Positions 11,258 to 24,386 of a stretch of DNA of 64,000 nucleotides are shown piece after piece. Origin of the DNA: Porogramme epimiltina (taxonomy: Eukaryota > Basidiomycota > Agaricomycetes > Polyporales > Polyporaceae); the NCBI GenBank assembly GCA_900155495.1, contig FTLJ01000607.1:1-64000 (forward strand). Direction: 5' to 3'. How positions within the stretch are numbered: the stretch's first letter is position 1; each line of letters starts with the position of its first letter. A program made the position numbers and the translations under genes. The notes beneath the pieces were generated by a model that ran no database searches, was not told the DNA's origin, and saw nothing but the letters and a program-made list of their open reading frames with translations.

Positions 11258-14200
11258 TTGGGTGACATCTGTCTCTATCTCTCCTTAGCGCTCTCAAGTT
11301 CATCGAAAATTCTCCCTAGGAGTCCGAATCATCGGGGCACCTAGAGTTTCATGAAAACAAGCTTGGTCTTCCTATACTTCGTGAATTCTATTCGATGATG
11401 TGGGTTGATCAAAGAACATCTAATACGTTCCAAAGATATTTATCAGATATTTGTCTTCCAGTTGCTCATATGCGACATCCAGTGCAAGCGGATTGGGTTC
11501 GGATACAGTCCACAGGTGCTCGTGCTATGACACCACTTCAGTCACGAACCCCCTATACGGTGGTGGACTTCTGCGTCCAGAGGCCCTCGTGAACGCATTC
11601 CGCGTGCTTGTTCCAGTCTCCATCAAACTTACCCATCATACCACCGCGCCCCCGCGCGGTTCCGTCGTTCATACCGACCGGCGTTCCCGTTCTGCCCGGT
11701 GCGCCTCCCACTTCGATCCTTGTCTTCTACCCGCAAATTAAGCCACGAGTCTCCATCTACGGGGTATCTTCCGACCTCAATACCGACAATTTGTATATTG
11801 TGTCTCATGGCTGCTCGGGCCCTCAACCTCCACCCCATGGTCACATGCGCAGATGCAAGCAGCTTCGACGTGCATGATTCTATCGTCCCCTCAACCGGCC
11901 ATCAACGTCCCCTCCTGTCTTCTATTTGCGCAAACCACGCTTACGCCCGCCGCAGGACGGCACGTTGCGCGTTTCATCACTCTCTGCGATGTCGTCTCCA
12001 ATCCTCGAACCTACAAACGAGCACAGGCGGACGGCGCCACTGAGGCGGGCGGCTTCCAAGCATGCTCCACGCCAACCCTCGAACGCGGCTCTATGCTACA
12101 GGCGCGCGAGCGTGTCGGGTCCGCGACGGCAAGCATGGTCCCCCTGCACTCTACCGGAGGCGTTCCCTGCGCTACCGGGAGAACGTGGTGTTTAATCTTG
12201 AGGGTGGTGAAAGCGAACGCGATTGTGGGCAGGAATTAGTAGTAGCATCGAGGTGGAAACCTCAGGTATGTTATCGCATATCAGGTCGCCTCCGCCGCTC
12301 TAAAAACACTATGGTCGCTTGCCTAGGTACCGACAGAGCCTGCACCGTCTCAAAATGGACGGTGTGCGGGTGGGATAACGAAGATCTTCTCCAAGTGCTG
12401 AAGTGGTAACACTAAATAATTACGACGAGACGGAGACGCAGAGAGCTTCCGGATAGTGGCGGCGGCGCGAATGACCGTCAAGCTCCGGTAAACTCTGTGT
12501 TCTCTGATCGTCGTGGGCCGACTTTGGTGTAGATCTCGGTGTAAAGATATGTTGAGATCTCACTCCTGCCCTCCGGAATCAGGTGCCAAGACCGATATAC
12601 ATCCCAGAAGTGGAAGTGCTTTCAACTAATGGACACGTGACGGTGGTCTCCCCAGGTGTGTAGTCTCTCCCTGAACCGAGTGGAGATAGATCCGCGGTCT
12701 CGTGTGTGATTTGATTAGGTTTTGTAGGAATACAAACTGGAGGTGCGTACCGCACGGCTTCCAATCGTTTGCTTCGTATTTCCTACCCTTTACTATGTGT
12801 CATAGTTCCATTTCTTTGAAACTGGGTCTACCAGCCCTGCACGATGTATGACTAACTGCATCGCGGCTGATAGGAAGTACACGTGAATCCTCATGATCTG
12901 GAGCTGTAAAACACGGGAGATGTCCGTACTGATTCTTCTACGTACGCGGGGGTCTTCGGAGCTGCACCGCTGTGGAATTCTCGCACAATAATGGATTCCG
13001 TCGTTCCCGCTGCTCTCGGACGTTCCGAAGACTCAGGTGTTCCATTTTGTACGCCGCCGCTCTGATATAGGACCTGCCACCATGGTTTCCGGAGGCGATT
13101 ACACGTTATTACACTTTACTACAGCTAGGAAAGGAGTCGGAGGCTGAGAAGCTCCGCTAGTACGTCGGCCTCCCGCCGGTAGTATGAAGGAAACTCTCAG
13201 GGAACAGAGGTAGGAAGCACACCCCGGGGGCCTTGGTTTCTTGACATCCTGGAAGAGCTGTTAGGGCTGAGTTGCAGAACGTGTAGTCCTTTTTCCAGAG
13301 TCGCGGCGCCCCTGGTGGATCGATATGGGTGCGGGGACTTGACATCGGGGGGTGCAGAGCTCCAGTTAGAGGTACCGGATTGCTGGTGTGCGAGGGATGT
13401 GTGGTTTACATTTGTTTCTATGTATTGTAGGACGATCTGTGCGAATCGAGTGTCGGATGACCATTCAGTTGTTTCGCTCCTTGGCTTAGTGTTACTGAAT
13501 GTGTGCGGTGTCCTTGAGTAAGCGGTGACTAAGTGTACCCCTGGTCTGCTCTAGCCTCACCTTCGCGGAGCACTCCTGTGTACGGAGCTCAGTCACGCGA
13601 CTTCGGGCGGGCCGCGGCCGTCTACTTCGTAGTACAGGCTTGGGGAAGCTATGAACACTCATATTTAGACATGTAAACAGGCTAGAACATCTCTAAGAAG
13701 ACTATGACCATGGCCTACCAATGTTTCCAGCGACATAGTCGGACTTCCGGAGGACCCCGATGAGGATAGATTACACCTTCTTCCTCTTCTTTCCTCACTT
13801 CTGGTACACCAAGTTCGCGGCGTCCCGGGGAACATGGGCCACATGCAATTTCCTTGCGCGCATCTTCTGAACACGTTTTCAACGCAGATCTACAGGCTAT
13901 CGCATCGCAAGACACTCACATTCTCAGCGAGCCTCCGTGCCGACGTGAATGAGTAGACATCACGTTGTCGAGTGAGTGCTATCAGGTTCTTCGGTTCTCC
14001 CGGGCCGCGCCGGGCCCGGGGTTCTTGCGAAACAACAGCACACTCGGTCGTTGGATGTCTCAGAAACACGAGGGGGTTCATTTAGACGTGGGTACCTACA
14101 CTGTAGACTAGAGAATCATTGCACGGGCGGCACCGACCCCTCCTTTGTCCTCCTTCATGCGTGCCGCGCTAGTGAACCCGGTAATCCAGCGGTTCCAGCC

Positions 14201-16049
14201 CACCTCCATCCTTCTTCTCAGACGTCTTCGAATTCCGTCATGCCAGGTCTTCGAATGCCGTCGCGGCGGCCCTTCGGAAGTCTTCGCGCCAGCTCGTCGT
14301 CCCTCGTCCCTGCGCGCCAGACTGTCGAGCCAGTCCTCGCGCTTCCACTTCGGCTCTGGGCGTTCGCGAAGGCGCAATATATACATACAAGGCGGCGCAC
14401 GCTCCCCTTCCGCCTATGTGTAGGTTCGGGCTTCCGGTGGGACGTGGGATACGAGCGGGCGATCGTGCGCTTGCGTGCATAGAAGTGCGGAGAGGCGCGG
14501 AGGGGCGGAGAGGCGGCGGAGGTACTGTCGCGGAGTGGCGGGCGGGACTTGGCCGCGCCGATAGGCTGGCGAGTGTTCCTGATGTAAGGCCTACAGCTCG
14601 CGCTGTATGCCGAGCGTCCCAGGGAGCGTGAACGGAGCACCGGGGTGCGCGCGGTTGCTGGAAAGGGGCGGCATCGTCGTAGACGCCGGGGTCTGTCTGA
14701 AACGGCTTCTAGAGTCGGAGACGGCGGCCGGAGGGGCTCCGCGTGTCCGAGTCGAATTGCAGCCCGGGGCGTTGGACGAGGCGGATGGTGCGTGGGTTGG
14801 GTACGGAGATAGCGGGGCTTGTGTTTGCTATATTGAGAGGCGACATTCAAAAACGCGCGAACACAAGCTCGAAATGGCACTTGGAGTGGGAGGCGAAGTG
14901 CCACACCATATCGTTTGTGGCACATTGAACACGACGGGTAGAGGTTCGGCGGCCGCAGGCAGTGCGGGAGCGGAGAGTGGCACAGAAAAGCGGCGCCATA
15001 GGTGGACGCGCGTCAGCTGCGGCCTACTTGGTCGGAGACACCACCCGGCGACACTCAGAGAACGCAGGTTCGGCCGTGGAACGTCGGACGCGAGAGCGGA
15101 GCGCGGAGGGTGAAAACTCGCCCGCCCGTGGGCGAGCGAAACCACATAGCCATATCCATTCTGGGTGGGCGGTCCGTCGACGAGCGCACGACGCGCTTGA
15201 ACGGCGCTTCGGATGCATATGTCTGCACGCTGGGCGCATCGCGATCGGGGCACTTCGGGCCTACGCAGCCGCATAAAGGCTGCTCGCCGCGGTTTGAGGG
15301 GCAGGTCCGGGAGCCGGAGTGCAGGGTCGGTGAGCGCGCAAGGAGCTGGAGGCGTTGACGCGACTCGCGGGTATCTTTGAGCGAGCGTAAGTCGTGTGCG
15401 CGCTGCCCGCGACGGCAGCGCGCGCCGCCGTCACCCCGAAAGCGGAATGGCGCGGGGTTACTTGAGCTTCTGCCTTAGAGCCCGGAGATTGAGAGGGAGG
15501 GGCCGAGGCCGCCCGTACATTTACACGCCCACACCGTCTGAAAGGGTTTGGATCGCGAGGAGGGCGGGCCTGGCGACGACGGCCGGCGGGAGCGGGATGA
15601 GGCTGAACGTTTGAATGCTAATGGAACCTGGGGTTGTACGCTAGAACGCGAGGTTGGTTGGGCACGCTAGAACGACGGGGTCCGGTTGGCTGATGAGGAA
15701 GCCCTGAATGATTGTATCTTTAAACGCACGCTGGGCATAGTGGGCTAGCGTGATGTACGCACTTTTGTTGGCTTTGCAGTCGGCTTTTGGGAGGCGTGTA
15801 GAGGGGCGAATACACCATGCGCGCGCGGGCGCAGGGTCGGAAATGCTGCCATGTTGCAGAAAACGAGGATCTTTTCTGATCCGGGAGACAGAGGTGAGCG
15901 TCGGTCAGCCCATGAGGCTAGATTGCGCGCTGACCATGCCGTAGCTCGACGATGCGCTCGCCCCCTTGCGGCACCACCCAGAGGTCCCCCGACGCCCACA
16001 TCTGACGCTACCAGAAGGTCCCGCCCCTAGGGAGCTACACAAGCCATCA
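11258..16049. other. Intergenic stretch without a supported gene
   Basis: From 11.3 to about 14 kb the base composition is near average and stop codons are frequent in all frames. From 14 kb it becomes GC-rich again. A phrase ggcgttcgcgaaggcgcaa occurs both at 14,360 and near 293, suggesting that 14.2-14.4 kb and 0.2-0.35 kb share a diverged repeat. No frame is recognisable as a gene. Confidence 0.5.
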
Positions 16050-17870
16050 CCCAGGCGTAAATTGCAAGGTTAGGCATCGCTAAGCCCCTTGGCGGGTATT
16101 CGAGATGAGGTGCGGAGATAGAGTTGGCGACTTGGCCCCGCCTCCCGTACCCCTTCTCCTGGTCCGTGTTTCGCGCCCTGCCTCTCGGGTGTTGTATGTG
16201 GAGAGGTGGAAAGGGGGACGGAAGGGGCGTCTATTCGCCCGATCCGTGCTAGGATGATGAAGAGGCCGAGGCTAGACCATGGCGGGGCGGGCGGGAGGAC
16301 GAGTAGGGTTCGCGTGTGATTCTCGGGATCGGGGTTGAGACCGCGAGGGGGATTAACAGGTACATGCCGGTTCAGAAGGGGGTGCGTGGGAGGGCGGGTG
16401 AGGATGCCGAGCGGAACCTGGAGGGCGTCGTGCTCGATCGCGGTGCAACGGTGTCGGATAGCCAACACGGAGGTCGCGGAGCGACGAGGACGAGCGAGAA
16501 GGTTGAGTGCGAGGGTGAGGCGCAGGGGTGCAGATGACGCAGCAAGGGTTGGGTGCTGTAAACGTAAAGCCTAGGTGATGGATTGGGTGGTGGTCACGAG
16601 AACAGAGCGAGAAGCGAGGCGTGCGACCGCTTGACAATTGAGATGAGCAGCGAGAAGCTACAACGCTGGGCTACGGTGGTGTAGGTCGGGGTAGAACCCG
16701 AGGCCGCGGGTGCTGAAGCCAAATTGTTATCAATACATTTGTCGGCGGAAACACGAGCTGAAGATGGAGGATGGGGAGGACGACTCACAGTTGTGCGCCA
16801 ATGATGAATTCGAAGCGTGTGGCGAAACATCCGGGTAGCGCGGGCCGCGCATCACCACGTTTTTCAAGTGTTTGGAAAGTCGTCACGCGCTGAGGCGGAA
16901 CTTGGTGAGCAGTTGCGAGCTAGAACATGGGCATGTCCGCGGAGCGATGGGGCGGAACGACGGGGCTGGGCGAGTGTAGGTACAGTGGACCCTGCTCGAG
17001 CGCACGCACGTCCAAACATGGACACGACGCCGACCGAGCCCGCCCGAACTCGCCCAAACGGGCATGTCGCCGTCGAGGCGTGGGCTCGAGGAGAGGGATA
17101 GGCTGGACGGGGCAGGGTCAAGGCTGCGCTTCTGTCATGGCCACGTTGAGCACTGTGCGTGGACATGAACGCCGATTGGACTGAGACGCACCTCGCGATT
17201 GGTAAACTTCGAATCGGAAGATCCCCACCAGTGGACGTGCGACAGACTCTGACATGTTCTTCATCCTGCAGACGCCCCGGAGATGGGATCGTTGCGGTGA
17301 CTGCGTGCAGTGCCGCGCGACACGTTTCTTCTTTGCGCTGTCAACGTCGAAATCGCTTGTAGCCGATGCAGGGGTTCACAAGGAGCGAAAATCGTCCGAC
17401 GAGGCGTGAGAGGAGTAGACGTCCCCAGCCGGGTAGTCTCCTGGACGTTGGATGCGGAACGCCACGACGGACCAGAAGTGCGGGTGAGAGAGGGGCGTCG
17501 ACGCTGAGAAACATTGACTAAGGACGTCCACTAGGCTTTCCGAGCTGGAGGATAACGCGGGAGAAGCCCGCTTGATGTTATGGCATGGCTTCTCTTCGTG
17601 TGGAGAGCGGTTTGCTTTTTGTAGAGGCGCGTTTGGCGAGGGTTTGACGAAATAGTGACACAGGTGGGACGGTTTCGCGATAAGGTCATAACTCTTTTGG
17701 ACAGAGGGTGGGATAATCGAGCAGTAGTTGGTAAGAGACAAGTTGGGCGGAGGCTAGGGTGTAAATCGACGATGAGGAAGGGAAGCTTGAGTGCGCGCGT
17801 GAGGATGGGCGCGTGAGACCTCGTGACCCCGGGATTCGCCGAAAGCCGTTAAGCGCCAGCTTGCATCAAT
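16050..17870 (+). repeat. Dispersed repeat, copy B (about 1.8 kb)
   Basis: This is the partner of copy A (2,770-4,470), with the same anchors in the same order and orientation, about 13.3 kb away. Its tail from about 17,530 (gagctggagg ... gaagcccgcttgatgtt ... ggtttgacgaaa ... gcgccag) also matches 23,840-24,155 and, more weakly, 29,820-30,000. Many substitutions and small gaps separate the copies, so this is an old family. No transposase, reverse transcriptase or integrase motif is readable, and no terminal repeat was found. Confidence 0.65.
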
Positions 17871-20599
17871 CGTCAATTGCGACGCCCCTTGACTTTGAAT
17901 TTTTTATTCCTGGGGTTGTATTGAAAGTGACGGGGTATATGCCCCAGAAGTGCTGTCTATGTACGTTTTCCAAACACGTATCGATCGTGCTGTGGAGATT
18001 GTCAAGGCTAGCTCGCCCAATAACTTCGATTCTGATATTCACTCAGGGTACGTGTAACATCATCAAACTAATCGCAGCTTGACGCTTATAATGTACGTCC
18101 AGACTTTGCCGTCTTTCCTTGAAAGATCCATAAACAAGGCATGAAAATGTGCTCCCATAGATGCTTACGAATTAAACGTAGGGCTGGCGCAAAGCGTCAT
18201 CCGAGATAAGCTGTACGTTCATGAGTGAGCCCTTCGTGCGTTCACTGGCACCGAAAACGACCCAAGGGACCTCACTGCTCCCGCTACAGCATTTCAGAGA
18301 ACTCAGACGGTTTCTCCATACTTCTCCATGCTTTGGACACCAGCCAGTCTTCTTGATCAGGCCTTCCCCGGCTCACGTCTTACCCAAGACCTAGAACTCT
18401 GGATAGCCCCAACACCATCACACGACGCACCCTATCGACTCAAGCCTAGAAAGGCCTCATTGGCTCCCCACGTACTCGGGAAAGGATTGGCCACTGACTG
18501 TCTGAGACGCCAACGCCCGAAACGCCCTCTTTGGTCGTCGGGGACTTGTCAGTGAGCAGCCTGTCGACGCCATTGGACGGCTCCGTGGCCGCCGAGGCTG
18601 GAACGTGCCGCGTGCAAGGCCACCATACGTGAGGCTGTTGACCGTCAACGCCACGCCAGCATTGTCCATGGGACCGGCCGAGGGCCTAGGCGGACTGATG
18701 CCCGCTACACTCCCATTGGCGAGACCGTTCGTGATGGATGGTCTCCGGACTCAAGACGCATAAGGCGCGCGGGAGGGGATGAAGACGGCAAGACTGGCAG
18801 GTGAGCTGGCGTACGCGTTGGGCGGTTCCTCACCGTTGCCGACGCTCTTCTCATCGTTCCCCACAGGCACGACCCGCCAGCTCCATATAGCGTCCGAGGG
18901 GCGCGACGGCTTACTATTGGCGGGCGGCGGGCTCCCCGACCCCGAGGCCTCGCACGAAACGTACACGCGTGCGGCGGGAGCAGTCGTGTGCGCAGAGTCG
19001 CCGGGTTGCTGTGCAGCACAATGACTATCGCGGATGTCGAATCGTCTATCGGCGATTAATGACGCCCGTGGCGCGCGGGGCCGTCCAGTGCGTTCCGGTC
19101 CGTCGTGCGTTGCTGATCGCCTCAGGTGTCGTCCATGCTGACCGTGTTTCCGAAACATCTAGGTCATGTGCGGAATACAGGTGTCGAGGTGGGCGACGCT
19201 AGAATGCGCCGCCCCCTCGCGTGCTGCAGGAGGCTGAGGCTGGCGAACGCCCACTCCGGGCTGGCACTCCGACACACACGAGCATCTCGTCAGCTCCTTT
19301 ATTCAATTATGGTCAACACGCGGCAGTTACGACGTTCAGTAAGGACGCTGCGCGCGGATCAGGACCTTGCTCCGTCACCCACTAGCTAGTGGTTGCACCG
19401 CTTTCCGCGAATCTGATCCGGTCGCGAACACATGCGGTGTAAGATGGATCACTGGTGGCGAGTCGCTCGGAGGATCCATTTACACATAGGGTTTCGGGAG
19501 ATGAGGTGAGCCCTCACCCTTGTGATCGTTCCAACATCAGAGCAGTTTCGCAGAAGAAGGCGTGTCTATCCGGACAAGCCGCAGCGTCGAGCTTCAGAAC
19601 TCTGGATGGCGATCAGCACGAACGACTACAATGGCGGGATCTGTCTACTGTAGTCGTCTCGTGCATCGCGTCTCACGTGGTGAGTAGACTCGTGAGCTAT
19701 TGTCATACTGCGTCTCATTCCATCTGACGGTTCTAGGGATGAAGTTTGGCCATAGATTATTGGCGGGTTAGAAGTTCTCCTCCTCAGATCCTATCTCAGG
19801 TCGATCCCTTTCTGCATCAGCGCCTCGAGCAGAAATAGAGCGACCGTAGACGTTCCTGTGCACCTGAAACGAGAGAAATCAAGGGACAGGGTGCCATGGA
19901 AAATCTAAGTTCGTCTATCAAGCGTGAAGAATCTCGGGATCGTCAGGCCCCCTTAAAAAGACATTAGGATGGGCAAGTCACAGCCCCCACAAACACCACC
20001 AGAGCTTCGAGATCCCCTTCGACTTGGCTCAGCCGCATCTATCTTTTCATACGTGTCCAGTCCAGTCCCACCAATCGCTGTTGTGTTCCGCCGACAGAGA
20101 CTGCTTCGACTTCGGGCACCACACATTCACCTGGGATTGAGGAAGGTAAAGAGGAGTATACGAGGATCATATGGAGCGATGATACAATCGTTATATTTGG
20201 ACAGGCCTCTCGGAACCATTAAGCGCCCGTGATAGAGTCGACGCCTGAGCGCACGCTCACAGTAGTTTGAGACCTTGCGACGAAATGTACTTGTATAAAT
20301 GCAGGAGGAGTTGAAGTTGAAGGGCTTTGACATCTCACGAGTGATGTTTACAACGGACCGTTATGGTACTCCTAGTGCTATTTGAAGTCAATCGCCCAGC
20401 CTTTCGACGCGTGTACAAGGTTGCAAGCCTGCAGCTGACGGACCACCGGAATCCGATACTTTTTACAGTTTGCAAGGACCAGTATATTAGGTTCTCACAA
20501 AGCTCTCTTAAAAGCGCCCCTTCGCACTCACTCCCAGTCTCACCACTCACTTCCGTGGTCTCTCTCTCCTTTTGATTTGACCTACGTCCAACGCCTTCC
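17871..20599. other. Intergenic stretch without a supported gene
   Basis: Several frames of 60-135 codons exist, for example on the minus strand at 18,705-19,158, but they overlap one another and none resembles a known family. The last 250 bases should include the promoter of the MLKL-like gene. A pyrimidine-rich segment (ctcactcccagtctcaccactcac, about 20,526-20,550) lies 50-75 bases upstream of its ATG, as is common in fungal promoters. Confidence 0.5.
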
Positions 20600-23513
20600 A
20601 TGAGTATTCGTGGTCGAATCTTACCTCCGTCATCCTCAGGTGATCCTCTGGCGATGACGATCTCGGTGCTTGAAGCTCTGGACACGGCGTCAGGTGCTAT
20701 CTCCACCGCCATTCCTCTCTTTGGAATTATCGTCAGTTCGGTCCTAGGGGTCGCAAGGATGCTCGAGGTACGCAATCCCTCACTTGTATTCGAGGCTGTC
20801 TTGCTTATCACTCCATAGACCATGAATGCAAGTCAGGAGGGCTTCGTGGATCTGGCGTCTCGCGCTACAGCACTCCTAGGCCATATACAGAAGCGTATCG
20901 ACCCGAAAGAGTACGATGAAAGTGATGATATACATGAGAGTTTGGAGAGTTTCCACAAGTGCGTATGCCTACGTACCTTGCTGCACGCTTACTTAGCTCT
21001 TATTTTGGATAGACTGATAGAGACTATCCGACGCGACGTTAAGCGAGAGCTCGATCGTTCACGTACATCCCGGTTCTTTCATCATGCGTCGATATCCGCA
21101 ACGCTGCAAAAGCGTACGCAAGATTTAGACGATGCTCGAGAGAGATTTAATGTGAGGTGCTCGCCCCTCCGAACTTATTCATGGCATATTAAACACGCAG
21201 GTGCTGTAGACGGCGTGGCTAATATCTCTCAGAAAGAGTGCGCAACGACAAGCAAGATACGATAGTAATCTCCATGTACGTCTGCGTGAGCTTAGGGTTT
21301 TAAGTATCTATTAGCGTGTCATGTTATAACTGTTGACTTCACAGGTTAGACTGGTCCGTTGGGTAGATTTAAAGCTCCTCAGGAAGCGCTTGAAACCAGG
21401 CCACACTCCAGGCGGGTACGATACAGACGAGTACGAGGCACGTATGGAAGACCACCCAGGATGTGTGATTGTGCGACAGTTTCGCGACAACATAGCGCGC
21501 ACTGAGGTACCACTATCTTTTCTTTCGAGCATCGAGGTTTATTGGTGTGCCTCTGATACATTACTATGCATAGGTCGACTTTGAATCGCTGCTACTTTAC
21601 AATCCTAACACGTGCGGATATCATTCAATCTTCACACGTTTCGGCGACTACTAAAACAGGGTCTTCTGCATAGCCACGGTGGACATCCACACATCGCTCA
21701 GGTGTTGGGTATATCACATTTCTGTTCTCAGAAGATATTCTACGTAATGGAGAGTGGTTGGTGCATTCGTTATATTTATGTGTGATGATCGACACTGAAA
21801 TTCGTTCAACTTCAAGGAAACAGTCCGCTTATTCATGACTTAAGTGTCGCAGACTCTAGACGGCTTGTGATTTCCTGGCTTAAGCATGTGCGTACATGAG
21901 CATTCGTCTAAGTGCCTCTAACAAACGCTATCTTAGTCCATAGATTTCTATGTAAGTTCTCTCAGAGCATTCTTCGAAGTCATTCGGGTCTGATTGGATG
22001 CCGTCAGAGTGCATGGGAGTTTGCAAAACAGGTCGGCATTCCTGTTAGGGATGTGAGTACTAGCATTAGTACAAATGTTTGAGATATTCTGGCTGAGCGG
22101 CAACTGTGGTCAGGTTAGCAAGGGAAACTGGCACAATCATGAAGAGTGTCTTCCTTCGGCGTCCCTTAATGAGGATGGCGGACTTGTGATAGAAGCAACA
22201 GATCTTTGCGGGGCACACTCTGACTGTATTCGCCAATGCCTACACCGGCTGTATAATCAGGTAAGCTATAAACTATTGCGTGCATGTCCTGTGCAGCCTA
22301 TGCTAACCATGCACGGGCATAGGCTCGAAAACATGATAAACAGCCTTACGGTAGGCACAAATTGTCCCATTATCTGCATATAATTCCTCATAAATCGTCG
22401 CATAGGCTCGATTGGATACCATACTGAGGGCGCTGCTGCGGACGCAGAAGCTCTCCTTTCTATCTTACGCTCTGAGGAATTTCCCAACGCACACCAGGCC
22501 GAATTTTCGAACCAGTTCAAAGACTCCAAAATGGCAGATTTGTGGTCTCGAAGTCGCTTCACCGCAGGTGATGATGCCGAAATAGGAGACTATGGATACC
22601 TCACAGGAGATATGAAGGGAGAACGATTCGTGCGTTTAGGATGCATCAATGATTTGATGGAGGGGGCTGTGTCTGTCGAACATTCGTATTCTACACAAAC
22701 CTGCCAGAGACGCGCCACAAGCTGGGTGAAAATCGAGAAACCTGACAGTGTACTCAGGTATGTTGGATATCGCTACGCAATGTTTCCACAACACTCATAT
22801 TGTACTTGTCATGTTGGCTAGCTTGGAATTCCTTCTAGATGCGAGAGATTCAGGATGGAATGAACGCACGGTCCGCGCTATAACTCGCCATCGTATTCCT
22901 CCGGACATGCAGCGCAAATTCTTCTGGCATCACAGCGAGGAGGTTGCACGGAGACACGGTATTCTAATCACTAAACTTGTCCTTGGTATGTCAACTATCC
23001 TGCTATTACAGTATTCCCTGTCATCTTAATTCAAATGACCAGTTTCCGCTCAATTTCGCGAGTTTGGAGTGGAGAAACACTTGGATGAAGGGCTTAGTGA
23101 GACTATTTCTGCAGACATCCGTGAAGCTGCTGGTGAGTCTTCTCTGCTGTTCATATGTTGTCATTATAACATGGGCGTTAGATGCGCGCACAAAAGTCTA
23201 TTTTCATCAAATGCCACTCTCTCAGGGTGGACGAGTCGGAGTTACACCGGGGTTCTGGTCTTTCTATCAAGACCCATCTATTGAACCAGGTTTAGCTCAA
23301 TCTCATGCTCTTAGTCGCGGCCTGTGGTATCGGTATGTGTCTCGAATAGCATTGTGGTACCCATTCGGCTCCTTACCAAATACATACAGGCAGACGTTAC
23401 GTCAAGCATACCTTTCGCCCCTCTCCGCAGAAATTATTGTGACGTTGAATGGATTATCCCGAGAAGGCTGTCCCCTCATAGACCGTACGACTCGGTTTGA
23501 AGATATCTACTGA
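20600..23513 (+). CDS. MLKL-like protein: MLKL-NTD-like helical domain plus degenerate kinase-like region
   Basis: Read exons: 20600-20767, 20819-20958, 21013-21151, 21210-21275, 21345-21506, then 21574-about 21611, 21660-21756, 21817-21891, 21937-22031, 22114-22260, about 22404-22757 and four more to the TGA. Residues 1-145 form amphipathic helices (VLEALDTASGAISTAIPLFG; later LIETIRRDVKRELDRSRTSR and LQKRTQDLDDARERF), the pattern of fungal MLKL-NTD/HeLo-like four-helix domains, which in characterised proteins damage membranes. Next comes a kinase-like part: CVIVRQF where kinases have the VAIK lysine strand, HPHIAQVLGIS (beta 4), KIFYVMES (beta 5), and LNEDGGLVIEATD where a catalytic loop and DFG are expected. 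The VAIK Lys, HRD and DFG are not visible, suggesting a pseudokinase. The C-terminal 250 residues (with GDYGYLTGD) are unassigned. Two junctions (21611/21660 and 22260/22404) are off by one base, so either my exons or the gene are imperfect. Confidence 0.65.
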
Positions 23514-23834
23514 CTAGATTACTTAGCTGCTCCGTGAAGAACTTCTCGCACGTGGAATAGTTGGTCAATGTTGTTTTTGAGCGTATTCTCTCCGAGTGTT
23601 TCCGTATGGTCCACCGAATCATCTCTAGTTTCTTGTATAATCCGGATAGTACAATAGACAATAACAAATTAATACGGGCTTTACGTTCATTCGTTATAAG
23701 TCCATGTCAGATTGCATCACGACTACGGCTATTACGGGAAGAACGTGTCCATGCGTACCCGCACGCCCTCGTTCACCTGGCTCGCCAGTATCCGGTTCTT
23801 GCCTGGCACAAACACGCTCCCCTTCCAGATCTCC

Positions 23835-24260
23835 GCGACCGTTTGAGCTGGAGCGCGGAGCGGGGGAAGCCCGCTTGACGTTTCGGCATGATGCCTTCTC
23901 TTCATCCACCTGAGCCTGGCGGGATGTTGCTTTTCGAAGAAGCGCGGCTGACCAGTGTTTGACGAAACGGTGAGTCAGGTGGAGTTTGTTCACGATAAAG
24001 TGGTCGGTTTTTAGGCACTGGGGGACTTAAGTGAGTAGTAGTGGAGAAGGAGTGGGGGACGGGGGTCCAAATCGCGCCAGGAAGGCCAGCTTAAGCGCGC
24101 GGGTGTAGGGCCTAGACCATCGTCCCGGAATTTCCCGGTTGTCGCTAGGCGCCAGCGTCGCCTGCGGCGCAGCGGCTGCTTCAAGTGGTACTTTTTAATC
24201 AAAGCATTCGATTACAATGAAGCCTTTCCATCCTACCAGATGATACTATCTATGTGGTCA
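23835..24260 (+). repeat. Dispersed repeat, copy C (tail fragment)
   Basis: About 400 bases match the tail of copy B: gaagcccgcttgacgtt (23,865 versus 17,573), gtttgacgaaa, caaatcgcgccaggaagg and gcgccag. Beyond gcgccag it continues to resemble copy D at 29,995-30,095, including cctttccat and actatctatgt. The fragment lies exactly between the MLKL-like gene and the truncated O-methyltransferase, which suggests that an insertion or rearrangement here removed the 5' part of the latter. The ends are not sharply defined. Confidence 0.55.
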
Positions 24261-24386
24261 CCAGAGCGTCAAGAATCACTATTTTAGGATTATGGACCTT
24301 CTATAGTCGTATGTCTTTGGTTCATACATGACGACCTCTCGGCCATGATCATGCATCGCGCTGACAACTTAATGTTTGCGCCACAG

